A stretch of 64,000 bases of DNA from Diaporthe sp. PMI_573. Its lineage: Eukaryota; Ascomycota; Sordariomycetes; Diaporthales; Diaporthaceae. Under the pieces are notes generated by a model that did no database searches, was not told the origin of the DNA, and saw nothing but the letters and a program-made list of their open reading frames with translations. Below are positions 1 to 9,975 of the stretch, one piece after another (position 1 is the stretch's first letter; each line of letters begins with the position of its first letter). The stretch covers positions 682,001 through 746,000 of the forward strand of contig JAJTUP010000033.1 in assembly GCA_021399435.1 (NCBI GenBank), written 5' to 3'. A program made the translations under genes and the position numbers.

Positions 1-1111
1 GAACAACTTGTCCAGCATGATGGTCGGGCAGTCTGGCGATCGTGGCCCGGTGGAATTTGTGCACTCTACCTATTATATACCCCATACCTATAGGCATAGA
101 TAGTATTTTTAGACATGAACGCTCGAGTAATCCAAGTTGGTCTTATGCAAGAGAGTGATTCTGTGGATGGTACGGTGCACTATATGTTGAAAGCAGGCGT
201 TGCACGACATCAGGAATGACCCCAGACGAACCAGACGAAAGACAACACGGCTGGATGGCCTTGGGACGGTGTGAAAGTATGAAGCACCAGCAGCTATGCG
301 TCTAGCCTAGAGCATTGCAAAAGCGGCTGGGCCAACTCGATCATGTCACTAAAGTATGAGGATGGCTAAAGCGACGACGGTATGCCAGGCCATTTGCAGT
401 CGCTACCGGGATTCAAGGCCAGATAGATGTCTCTCAGAGATACCATGGTAGTACGATACGTAGAGTCGAGTCTCCAGCCTGGGGAGAGGGGGGGAAAGGG
501 GAGGGGGGTTCGGTTATCCTAGCCAGATCACAGGAAGAGTGGGTGTATGTTGCTGGGCCGGAAGTGAAGGGTACAAAGCAACCCCTGCTCGCAAGGGAGC
601 TGTGTTGTCAACGCTTCCCCGCCATTTGATTTATTTGGCGTGGACCCCTCCGAGCAAAGGCCAACCCGACCGTCTCCAACTGCACAACGAGTGACTGGCG
701 GCACGGGACTCTGGATTCCTCGGTCATCCAGACGTCTGACCTCTTCTGCTCCCTTTCACTTCCGCTTCCGCTTCCGGCAACTTTGCGGCACGAGGCGGAA
801 TATCAGCGGGCTCGCATCCTCCCGTCCGTCACTGCTGTGGTGCTGAACCCCAGACAGCACGTTACCGTCGAGCCGGGTAAGCAACTTCTGGGGACCCCCG
901 GGCTTCTGTTCAGGCAGCAAAAGACGTGTCTTCTCTGCACCCACCATTCCAGGCGTGGGCCTGTTTATAGGCGTTCAGCCTGGACGCGCTGAACTAACGA
1001 CGGACTTGCCTTCTAGTCGATAGAGAACCCACTTCGTGTTGGAGCAGCAGGACACCCAACTCTGGCCTGGCCGAACCAACAGCGATACGAACCAACACCA
1101 ACATCAACAAC
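1..1111. other. Intergenic DNA upstream of PKR1
   Basis: No reading frame here resembles a protein. The stretch holds a G-rich run near 480-510 and mixed-composition DNA. Its last few hundred bases are presumably the promoter and 5' leader of the PKR1-like gene that starts at 1112, with CAAC-rich sequence just before the ATG. Nothing else is supported. Confidence 0.6.
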
Positions 1112-1654
1112 ATGTCGCAATTTCTTCAAGACCTGTGGGAGTCCATCTTCATCCCCGGCCCCACCCCGTCGCTCCTGATCGCGACCAACGTCACCTTCGC
1201 CTGCCTGCAGGTCGTGCTCTTCGCGCTGCTCCTTGCGACCTACAGCATCCACTTCGTCATCCTGTCCTTCCTGAGCGGTGGCCTCTGGTACGCCATCAAC
1301 TGGTTCGCGCGGGAGCTGCAGGCGAACCATGACCGGGAGGTGGCAGAAAAAGCAATGGCGGCCCGCAGGACGGCTGCCAGGACAAGCGCAGAGACGTCTT
1401 CCGAGAGCGAGACCGAGGTGGAGACGGTACTGACGAGGAGCAAGACCAAGGCTCAGCCGGGCCCCGCTGCCGCGAGCAGGGACGTCGAGGTGCAGGAGCC
1501 CGGCGCCGGGGAGGTGAAGCCGCGCGCGTCGCAGCAGTCGCAGCAGTCGCAGCAGTCGCAGCAGTCGCAGCAGTCGCAGGGCAGCAAGTCGAGTGCAAGC
1601 ACCGAGGACGAGTGGGAGAAGGTCTCGGAGTACGAAAGTGACAAGACCAAGTGA
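1112..1654 (+). CDS. PKR1: PKR1-type ER membrane protein, V-ATPase assembly factor
   Basis: A 180-residue single-exon protein. The N-terminus (FLQDLWESIFIPGPTPSLL) is followed by two hydrophobic segments at about residues 22-40 and 44-62, ending in WYAINWFARELQ; this matches the fungal Pkr1 family. In yeast Pkr1 is an ER protein that helps assemble the Vo sector of the vacuolar H+-ATPase; that role is carried over from the family. The C-terminal half is polar and low in complexity, with five tandem 9-bp units coding QQS and an acidic tail. The ATG at 1112 is preceded by CAACAACATG-like context and begins the conserved N-terminus directly. It lies upstream of SMD1 on the same strand, 487 bp away. 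Identity is confident; the Ser/Gln tail looks poorly conserved. Confidence 0.87.
   Translation: MSQFLQDLWESIFIPGPTPSLLIATNVTFACLQVVLFALLLATYSIHFVILSFLSGGLWYAINWFARELQANHDREVAEKAMAARRTAARTSAETSSESETEVETVLTRSKTKAQPGPAAASRDVEVQEPGAGEVKPRASQQSQQSQQSQQSQQSQGSKSSASTEDEWEKVSEYESDKTK
1532..1576 (+). repeat. Coding 9-bp tandem repeat (QQS x5)
   Basis: Five perfect copies of a 9-bp unit (CAGCAGTCG) in frame inside the PKR1-like gene, encoding a Gln-Gln-Ser tract in the cytosolic tail. Copy number is likely to vary between strains. Confidence 0.9.
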
Positions 1655-2141
1655 GGGCACATTCGTTGAGTGAGCGGGTGGGAGTAGTGGGAGCAACAGG
1701 AGGAGACACCGGGTTGGCCCGCCGGTGTCCAAGATGCGATGGCCTTGGGCGGACAAGACTAGGACACCACGCGGACCCTTCACCCGCCAGTATCGTCTCT
1801 GCGCCCCTTGTATATAAGATCTGATTTCCGTCGCTGTCTGGAGCACTGCAAGAATACCCCCCTTTGAGAGTACAAATCTGATATTTGGGCGAACTACTTG
1901 CGAAGAACCTTTCTCGGCGCGCGCCAGTCGAACAATCCGAAGTACCTGTGAAGTAACCTGATTATCACATGACTGGGGACATGGTCCGTGCCCGGCCGTC
2001 TTTCTCGAATTTGGAGCTCCCGGTCGCGTCTCCAGCTGCCGTTGCCAAAGGCAGCCCTCGCTCGCGACCAATTCAACATACGGAACCCAGCAATCGACCG
2101 TCGACGTCGAGGTGTTTTAGCCCACACACCCACCGCCCAAG
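1655..2141. promoter_or_regulatory. PKR1 3' region and SMD1 promoter
   Basis: 487 bp between two same-strand genes. It contains a TATATAAG sequence near 1810 and no supported coding frame. It should include the PKR1 3' UTR and the SMD1 promoter. Confidence 0.5.
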
Positions 2142-2787
2142 ATGAAGCTCGTCAGGTAAGCTCCTCCTGCCCCCTCCTCCTTCTCCCCCCTCTCCCCCTC
2201 TCCCCCTTCCACCAATGCTCTCCTCTCCCTCTGTGTCCTCTGCACCGTTTGTGCTGAACCAGCTGTCTCAAGCATCGCCAGCCGACCGCGCCAAACCTCG
2301 AGGCTAATCATGGACCCCATGCTAGATTTTTGATGAAATGCGCCAACGAGACGGTGACGATCGAGCTCAAGAATGGTAATTCCCCAAGCCTGCAACCGCC
2401 CCTGGCCCCGCCTCTACCGGATGGTGGCCCGCCTTTGATATTGATGCTGACCTGGCGTGTCCAGGCACCATCGTCCACGGCACAATCACATCCGTGTCCC
2501 CACAAATGAACACAGCTCTGCGCAACGTGAAGATGACCCCCAAGGGCCAGGAGCCGGTCCAGCTCGATGCCATGAACATCAGGGGCTCCACCGTCCGGTA
2601 CTACATCCTGCCCGACTCCCTGCCGCTTGATACGCTACTCATCGACGACGCGCCAAAACCGAAGAACAAGGCGCGGAAGGAGGCCGATCGTGGGGCCGGC
2701 GGTGGCATGCGCGGCGGCCGCGGCGGGAGGGGCGGTGGTCGCGGGAGGGGTGGTGGCCGTGGCCGGGGCTTTGGCCGAGGGCGGTAA
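2142..2787 (+). CDS. SMD1: Small nuclear ribonucleoprotein Sm D1
   Basis: Three exons: 2142-2155, 2326-2375 and 2465-2787 (GT-AG introns), giving 128 residues. The first exon is only 14 nt (MKLVR, split in the Arg codon). Joined, the protein starts [20 protein letters not shown] and carries the Sm1 and Sm2 motifs ([28 protein letters not shown]). It ends in an RGG/GRG-rich tail (about residues 103-128), the target of symmetric arginine dimethylation in this family. Sm D1 is one of seven Sm core proteins that ring the U1, U2, U4 and U5 snRNAs in the spliceosome. Length and tail match the family. The first intron (170 nt) is very pyrimidine-rich near its 5' end. Its 3' end faces MTQ2. Confidence 0.95.
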
Positions 2788-3224
2788 GCGGGAAGTGATG
2801 TTGTGTGGACGGAGCCATTTGTGTGACAACGACGTTGGCGGGTCGTAAATAGGTCGGGCGCGCAGGAGCCCCGGCGCGCGTGCCCACCAAGGACTGCCAG
2901 AGCTGTACCAACCTCATGCGGATGTGGCATCTCGGGTCGACTGCTACAGCTCCCCGGCACTCCTCGACACGGCGGACCAACCCGGCTTTGACAGGCACCG
3001 TGGTCGCTTAGCTCGCTGGATATGGGGGGGTTTTTTTTTTCCGTTTTTGCTTTTTTGCCAGGGGAATGGCGTCTCACCGTCGTGGCGTTGGTGGCAGAGA
3101 GCAGGAAAATTGAACTCATCAGGGCGATTACGCAGCGTCACGTCATAAAAGAGAGAAGGATGGATGTATCTTCCTAAATCATAAGAAAACAAAAGCGTCT
3201 AATTGTGCGTCCTTTCTCCTCCCC
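2788..3224. other. Convergent 3' region, SMD1 / MTQ2
   Basis: 437 bp between two genes that point toward each other. It has a G run then T run near 3025-3055 and no supported coding frame. Terminators of both genes must lie here, but no specific signal can be assigned. Confidence 0.5.
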
Positions 3225-4076
3225 CTAGGTGCTAGTGTTGCGGTCTCCGCTGCCGCCGCCGTTGTCGTCCCTCCAAATTCTAATGATCTGAAGCTTCTCC
3301 CACCCGGCCTGCTTGCCGCTGTCCCCGACGGTCAGCACCCGCCACGCCGGCCCAAAGCCCCGGATCCTCGCCTTGACCTCCTCTGGCTTGTTGCCCGCGC
3401 AGAGCAGTAGGTACGCGCAGCCCCTCGCGCTCAGCGCGCCCGGCAGCGCCTCGATCAGCCGGTCCGTGATCTCCATACCGTCCCTGCCTCCCGCGTACGA
3501 CAGCGACAGCAGGTACGAATCGCGGTCGAATCTGGCGCTCGCGCTCATCCTGCCCTCGTCCGTGCCCACCTCCCCATCACCTGTGGCAGCCAGCCGCGCG
3601 TGGTCCTGCGCCGGCAGCTCGTCCGTCGGCACGTACGGCGGGTTGAAGATCAACACGTCGGCGCTGCCCGGCCGCAACAGTGCTACTAGGTCCCCCCGTA
3701 CGGCGCCCAGGAACAACCCGTGCGTGGCCGGGTTGTCAGTGGTAGCGCGCGCCGCCGTGGCCACGGTCGCCCCGCATGCGAAGGCGTTGACGTCCACGCC
3801 CAGTGTGAGCACGCCGCGGGTGCTAAAGATGGCCTGCGCGTGCGCGTGGACGAAACCTATCACCACGCCCGAGCCGGTGCCGACCTCGACGACCAGGGGC
3901 GGCGGTGGCGGCGGGCGGTGGTCGTCACCATCGTCGTGGCTAGGCGCGCCGAAGCGCTGCTGCAGGAAGGCGGTTTCTGAGGGTGAGGAGAGCGTGTCGA
4001 GGAGAAGAAACGAGTCCTCTGCCGGCTCGTAGACTCTCGAGTAGGACACGTGTGAGGTGTCTGGCGTGGGGAGCAT
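3225..4076 (-). CDS. MTQ2: eRF1 glutamine methyltransferase catalytic subunit (MTQ2/HemK2 type)
   Basis: Single exon, 283 residues from the ATG at 4076. That start gives the fungal Mtq2 N-terminus (MLPTPDTSHVS...YEPAEDSFLLLD); an in-frame ATG at 4160 would add 28 residues and is less likely. SAM-binding motif I is EVGTGSG (residues 64-70). The catalytic NPPY motif is at 145-148, as in N5-glutamine and class I methyltransferases of the HemK family. The family methylates the GGQ glutamine of release factor eRF1 together with Trm112; the human orthologue N6AMT1 has further reported substrates. A proline-rich insert (DDHRPPPPPP) precedes motif I. It is convergent with SMD1 and lies 337 bp past the class V aminotransferase on the same strand. 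Confidence 0.9.
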   Translation of the reverse strand: MLPTPDTSHVSYSRVYEPAEDSFLLLDTLSSPSETAFLQQRFGAPSHDDGDDHRPPPPPPLVVEVGTGSGVVIGFVHAHAQAIFSTRGVLTLGVDVNAFACGATVATAARATTDNPATHGLFLGAVRGDLVALLRPGSADVLIFNPPYVPTDELPAQDHARLAATGDGEVGTDEGRMSASARFDRDSYLLSLSYAGGRDGMEITDRLIEALPGALSARGCAYLLLCAGNKPEEVKARIRGFGPAWRVLTVGDSGKQAGWEKLQIIRIWRDDNGGGSGDRNTST

Positions 4077-4413
4077 GGCTGGCTGGTTCCACGCAGGTGT
4101 TTTGTCGTGGTGACGGTGAGAGAGGGAAAGGCGGTGCTCGAGGTCCGGATGATATGCCACTTGCTGCCGTTACAACCGAAGCAGGGAAAAGTTTGCTGGG
4201 CACGTGATGCGTTAGTCGCCCTCGAGTCTCGGCCTGTTTGGACTCGGGAATTGCAACCATCTCAACCGCCAATCCAGGTCAGTTCCACAAATGTATGGTG
4301 GTTGTGCACTTTACGCAAGACTTGTAATCGGCTGAGACTAGTCTGTATTTCTTAATTTTTCTTTCCCTCTTTGCCTTCCCAGTCCTCCGACGTGTCGTTC
4401 GTTCTGAGCTTTT
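4077..4413. promoter_or_regulatory. MTQ2 promoter and aminotransferase 3' region
   Basis: 337 bp between the MTQ2 start and the stop of the upstream same-strand aminotransferase gene. It holds no supported gene. If the alternative MTQ2 start at 4160 were used, its first 84 bp would be coding. Confidence 0.5.
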
Positions 4414-5857
4414 CTACTTCTTTGAAGATAACGCCTTATCCAAAGCAGCTATGAACGCATTCACCTCATCGACTACATCATCATTTAGTCAGCTCTGCGC
4501 AGGCACGATGGGAAACACATACATGTCCGGAGGGCGGGGTGGGGGGGAACTTACCGGTATTATAATGTACCATGCTCACCCTCACGACACCGTCCTCCCC
4601 AAGACCCAGGGTCTCATTCACGAGCCTGTTAGAGTAGAAAGCGCCCCATCTGAATCCGAATCTCGTCTCCTTCTCCACCGACTCGACCAGCTCCCTTGAA
4701 CCCCACCCCTTCACAGTGAAACTAATCGTCGGTACCCTGACCGATCCATCGTCACTCGTCTCGCCGCGCACTGTGACATTGTCTCTCCCGTTGAGGTACC
4801 TCAGCAGCCTGCCCTGCAGCTCTGCCTCCTGCGCGAGAATGGCCTCCCAACCCACTGACCCAACGTACGCCGTCACGGCCCCGATGGCCCCGACGAGCTC
4901 GTAGCTGGCGCCAGCCAGCCCGAGCTTGTTCTCGAGCGTGGCGTGCGGGTTGAAGAAGTGGCCGAGACTGCGCATCTGCGCCTGGGCAGATCCGGCCGCC
5001 GCAAACAGCATGGCGACATGTGGGCCGTAAACCTTGTACCAACTGAACGCGTAGACGTCGACTCCGAGGGCGCGGACATCGACGTGCCGGTGCGGCGCGT
5101 ATGCCACCGCGTCGACGCACACCAGCGCCGACGGGCTCGCCGCGTGGGCGGCCGCGCTAATGGCCTTGATGTCATGGATCGTGCCTAGGATGTTGCTCGC
5201 GTGCGTGCACGTCACGAGTCGCGTGCGCGACGACAGGAGGGGCGCCAGGTCCGAGGCGACGAGCTTGGGCGAGGGCGAAGGGTTGGTGGGCTTCCACCAC
5301 TTCAGGACCAGGTCCTGGTGCTTGGCCAGGTCGACCCAGGGCGCGATGTTGGCCTCATGATCGATGGCCGAGACGATGATTTCGTCGCCCGGCTGGAAGG
5401 TCAGCGTGGAGGCAAAGTTGCGGAAGAGCTGGGTCGTTGAGGGGCCCAGGACTACATGGTCAGCCAGGTCAGCAATGGCGGCGTCTCATCTGCTTGACGG
5501 GGTGGCGATGGTGAGACGGGACATGCCTATCTCTTCGCGAGAGGCGTTGATGTACTTGGCCGCTGCCTGGTAGCCGCCTTCGTATCTCGAAGTAGCCTTC
5601 TTGCCAACATCATACGTCGCGCCGAGCTGCACGTTGGAATTGATCAGGTAGTCGCGTATGCTAGGCCGCAGGCACTCGGTCAGCCGGGTTCCGGAACAGG
5701 CTCTTGTGCGAAGGCCGAGGCTGTGGCGTGCAAAAGTAGACGTGACCTACGAATCAACGACAGTTCCAAGCACCTGGCTGCCACCGGCATTATCAAAGAA
5801 GACCTGTTCCTGGCGGCTCAGAGCTGGGAAGTTGGCTCGGACTTTTTGCACGTCCAT
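4414..5857 (-). CDS. PLP-dependent aminotransferase class V (cysteine desulfurase-like)
   Basis: Four exons on the minus strand: 5751-5857, 5527-5660, 4555-5451 and 4414-4472, giving 398 residues. Introns: 5661-5750 (GT-AG), 5452-5526 (GC-AG, donor GCATGT, acceptor TAG) and 4473-4554 (GT-AG). The class V fold is recognisable: N-terminal FFDNAGGSQ, STTQLFRN after the second junction, DHEAN, VTCTHASNILGT, CVDAVAYAPH (Asp194) and SWYKVYGPH, with Lys220 the likely Schiff-base lysine. The C-terminus (RVSMVHYNT, then VDEVNAFIAALD) closes the domain only if the last intron is removed. Substrate is unknown; relatives include cysteine desulfurases, selenocysteine lyases and isopenicillin N epimerase. 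Reading straight through exon 2 meets a TGA, which the GC-AG intron explains, so I do not call a pseudogene. Confidence 0.85.
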
Positions 5858-5874
5858 GGTGAATATGATGGGTT

Positions 5875-5977
5875 GTGTGTTTGTGTATACGTGTGTATAC
5901 GTGTGTATACACGTATATTATAGTGTGTGTAGTGTGTGTAGTGTGTGTAGAGTGTGTAGTGTGTAGAGTGTGTGCGT
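5875..5977. repeat. GT-rich imperfect microsatellite
   Basis: Alternating purine/pyrimidine tract made of GTGT, GTATAC and GTGTA units, some repeated as AGTGTGTGT blocks. It lies immediately upstream of the aminotransferase start codon, so it is in that gene's promoter or 5' leader. Such DNA can adopt Z-form. Confidence 0.8.
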
Positions 5978-8289
5978 GCGCCTGTGCCTGTGCCTGTGCC
6001 GGGAGTTGCGCCGTACACTATTGTCTGGGCAGAAGCAGTAAGAGGGTAATGCCAGGTTTATGTCAACAACCAGGGAATTCGCCGGCACCAAGCATTCGTG
6101 AAGATTGGCAGCAGAACCAAAAGGGCGGCTGACCCGCAGCACACGGCATCGTGACGGGCAATGACTTCGCGGACGCGGGGCAGGAGACCTTCCTCTTTGG
6201 GAAATGGCTCGGAGGGGGTCCACCGATCACGGCGGGCCGTCATCGGCTCTGCCCGGCGCCGCCAACGGATGTGTCCCCTCTGGGGCGGAACGGGACAATA
6301 ATGTCCTCTCACGCACCGAGGTGGCTACGCAGAATTCCTGGGACGGTCTCGTAGAATGTTTTCGAAAAGTTGTCGATTCCGTCTTATCAATCACTACACT
6401 CGCTGCTTCTTGCTCATTACGGGTTTCCAGTCTTGCCTGTGGTGTCTCAAAGATACACCCCGTCAGCGTCCATACGCGCCCGAGTCTCCCACCGCATGAA
6501 CCTGAGCCTGGCCGCGCTGTCAGGCTGTGTGGTGAGGTGCGGTGCGCAGCGCGTGTAAAGTCTGCTATTCATGCGTCCACGACTTTACCGTCGCCGGGGG
6601 AGTGAAACCCTGAAGGCTGTGCGCGGGTCTCGAATTTCGGGTCTCGAGCTACCAATCGTAATCGTCTCACAAAGGTAGCCCAGCCCGCAGCGTGCAATCT
6701 TGTTGGCAAGGGGTCCGTCAGCGTCGGGCCACGATGCATACGGGCTTGCTTGCTTCTCTTGCTGGTGTCCCCCGCTGGTGTCTCTCGCTTGTTGTTCGGG
6801 ACAGCGCTGGGCACACACAGCTGGGCGGACTGGGCCGGCCCTCAGAGCATCCTCAATGAGTAGTGACGGCAACCGTAGTTGCGATCTCTCTTACACGACG
6901 GTGCCGCAGTGTGTCTTTCTTTTATCCTAAAATTTCTCCACAGCCATTGATCGCTTTGCTCCATGCATCATAGATCGACCGATGGAGCAAGGTTTGACTT
7001 GTGAAACCAGCGATTCAGCGTTTTACTGCCTGAGATCTGCCCTGGTTGAAGGTCTAGAGGTCCGTGTGTGATCAAGGACCAAGCAGCCGGCCCTCCACGC
7101 TATCTCACACTGAGCACCGCAAATAACATGGATCACGACAGGTGCAGATGTGACCAACCAAGCAGAGATGGCGCCGATGGTGCGGTCGACGGATACGACG
7201 TCCAAACGTCGTCGAGAATAATTCAGCGCAGCTGTGGCCTTCCTGGTCAGCCGGCCCCGCGAATGGTCTCGGCCGGATTCAGCTAGAGCTGTAGTGGGTG
7301 CAGTGCCACGACGCTTCCGCCTTGAGAGGAATCTGGCCCGCCCAACGCCGGCCGGGGGTCATGGATTCTGCAAGCATCCCTTACGGAGTACAAGAGGAGC
7401 GTATCACCGCCACCGAGACATGACAACTTAGACGAGGCTAAGCTGGCGCAATGTTGCACTCCGAGCTGCCGGACGGCACGAGCCAGAGATTTCATGAGGA
7501 AGGCGGGCCTCAAACAAAGCCTTACATACCTGACCCACCGCAGCAATCGACATGCTCCGTCGGGCTTGGGCCTGCTGTCAATCTTAAGACAAACCAATTT
7601 GTTGGGTTGCAGGATCCACGGCCGCCGGCTCACATTGGCAAAGCTCTGTGTGGGGTCCCGCGACGGCAGATGAAATGACAACAAACGATGTTGGTCGACG
7701 CCATGCTCCTGTTGCTAACGGTAGTAAAATGTGGCGTGCATGAGCGCATCTTGTTCGTGCGCCGGCTTTCAGCGCCGTCGAGGGCAAGGTCCCAAGTCCC
7801 AAGTGGAGGAGGAGGTAGCCACCGGGGGGTGGTAAGCGCTTTGAAAGTCTCAAGAAGGGAAGGGCGCCCCCCCCCCAGGCAATGACCAGGCCGGGCCTTT
7901 GGGCGGCACTCGTCAGGTGAGCGCTGGTGGGAAACCCGCACAGGCGGACAAATGTGGCCGGCGTAGCGTTGAGCTACCTGAGTGGTCACGTTGACATGCT
8001 GCTGCTGCTGCGTCGGGGTTTCTTGGGGGTCGGATCTACCGTCCGGCGGATGTTGCGAGGGGAGGAGATGGGACAAAATAAACCCTGCGGAGCTGAAGGA
8101 CACACAGTCAGATTTTCCATGACCTGTACGCCATGTGTCGGAGAATGAGACGACGGAGTATCCGTTGTCTTGTGACGCAGCCTGCACAGGTTTGCCCAGG
8201 CGAATACGACCTCACAGAAGGCCAAGTAGACGGGTGATGGGTGAGTTTGCCTGCCTTGTATTCCACCTGCCTGCCTGACCGCCTGACCG

Positions 8290-8348
<59 letters not shown>
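8290..8348. repeat. CCTG tetranucleotide microsatellite
   Basis: About 14-15 perfect CCTG units (59 bp), preceded by degenerate units from about 8265. It sits in the gene-free stretch. Confidence 0.92.
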
Positions 8349-9854
8349 ATGCAGGATGGCATGAGTGGGCAGGATCGAGTTTTGGTCAATCTGGTCCGTG
8401 AGTGGGAGTTTTCCTTCTAAGTTCCATTTTATTTTATTTTTTTCCCATTCTTCTCCGACACTGCTGCAACTATGCAACTATGCGGTGTCCCTGACACAGC
8501 AATCTTCCGATGCGTCTCTGGTCGGCGGGGGGGGGGGAGGAGAACCAGCTCGTGAAGGGGTATATGTCTGGGCCTGGCCGGATACATTAGGGTTTACTCT
8601 ATCAAGTGTTGGCCAGCAACAAAGAGTCGGAGTAAGCCTGTTTGCGGAAGGACAGGGTGCTGGACCGAGCCGAGCCAACCACTGGCGGGATCTGGGCGCC
8701 GTGTCCGCTTGTCTGGCTGGCCGGCAAGTGGCTTGCAGGCAAGAAGGTAGGTCAGAACGAACAAGGGAGTGAAGGAGGGTTCTTCGCGGGTTGAGACTCA
8801 TTGGGGTGCACAGGACTGACCAGCACGTCGCAGTGGCGGGTCCGCCTGACTTCTTATACACTATCAATGCGCAAGCCGCCCAGTACTTATTGTAACGTAC
8901 GTACCATGCATGCAGCCAGCCTCATCGAGCACCGTACGTTTTGTGATGTATCGCCGCTGTCTCTGCCTGAGGTCTGCCTGTGGTGTACTGGTGCGAGAGA
9001 GATGGATTCTGTGGCTGTCCGACAGGAGCGACACCACCCGGGTCTATTCTGATACGTGCCGGGTCTGCACAGAGAGAGAGAGAGCCTCGCACTTCCAGTG
9101 ATAAGCGGTCTCGGAGTGGTTGTCCCATCTTGGCCTTGTCCTGTGCTCCGGCTGCATCACGAGTCAAGCCTCAGCAACCAGTCTCGAGATTTCCTGTGCT
9201 TCTTACATCATCGCCCGCGTGTCCTGGATCGAGGTAGTCTACAGTATACACTACATGGCACGTAGAGGTGAGCTGGCTGGCATCTACCCGGCAGCGTGGG
9301 CGGAATCTTCTCCACAGCGCTGGCAGGCCGGGGGAAGGCTGGGTAGGTAGGCTTGAGTACCGTCGTCAGCTGGCTTCGATCTGCTGCTGACCCCGCAGGA
9401 GCTGTGCGTTGTGCCGGCGGGTCGACAAGGCAGTCACAAAAGGGTGAGAGGTGAGATGGACGGCAGGGAAAGTCCATCGAAGGAGCTGAGGAGCCAGAGG
9501 CACCTGGTGACCAAATCCGACGGGTTTCCTCGCCTGCCTCCCTGGCGCTGGCTGGCTGCTTGGGACGCACCCTGATGTCCACGCATCCGTCGTGACGTGC
9601 CTTGACCCAATGCTTGCACCGCTGGGGTTTTAGCGGATGAGTCGGGCCCCGAACCGGGGGGGGGTTGTCGTCGCTGGAGCCGACCGGAGGCTGACGGAAT
9701 CTGATTCCCCTGCCAGCCGGCACGGGTAGCCGAGCCCGTATGAGGAAGCTGTGCTGTGCTGCGGTGTGTTGTGCTCAATTGCAGACGACGAGCGGGGCCA
9801 CGATGTGCTGGATGTCGTTGCATGCGTGTTGTCTCGTGCCAGGTGGAACTGGAC

Positions 9855-9894
9855 GGGTTGGGTTGGGTTGGGTTGGGTTGGGTTGGGTTGGGTT
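9855..9894 (+). repeat. GGGTT pentanucleotide repeat (8 units)
   Basis: Eight perfect GGGTT units on the + strand, giving eight G-triplets in a row and so a strong potential G-quadruplex. It differs from the TTAGGG telomere repeat, so it is not a telomere. Confidence 0.92.
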
Positions 9895-9897
9895 CTG

Positions 9898-9975
9898 TTG
9901 TGCCGTGTTGTGCCGTGCTGTGCTGTGCTGTGCTGTGTGCTGTGCTGTGTTGTGATGTGTTTGTGTGCTGTGCTG
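9898..9975 (+). repeat. TGTGC/TGTGT-type imperfect pentanucleotide tract
   Basis: Directly follows the GGGTT run. Imperfect units of TGTGC with CGTGT and GTGAT variants. The strand bias (G/T on +) continues from the neighbouring tract. Confidence 0.8.

Noticed and set aside
1013..2071. 352-codon frame opposite PKR1
   Set aside because: Antisense shadow of the PKR1-like coding repeats; Leu/Arg-rich without motifs.
5452..5526. Aminotransferase as a pseudogene because of an in-frame TGA
   Set aside because: The stop lies inside a 75-nt segment with a GC donor, a branch-like site and an AG acceptor. Removing it restores the conserved sequence in phase.
7630..8187. 185-codon frame on the minus strand
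   Set aside because: No recognisable domain, overlapping alternatives in other frames, and poor codon pattern.
8281..8348. CRISPR-like array
   Set aside because: A simple tetranucleotide repeat with no spacers, in a eukaryotic genome.
9855..9894. Telomere or interstitial telomere
   Set aside because: The unit is GGGTT, not TTAGGG, and it lies between ordinary sequences.
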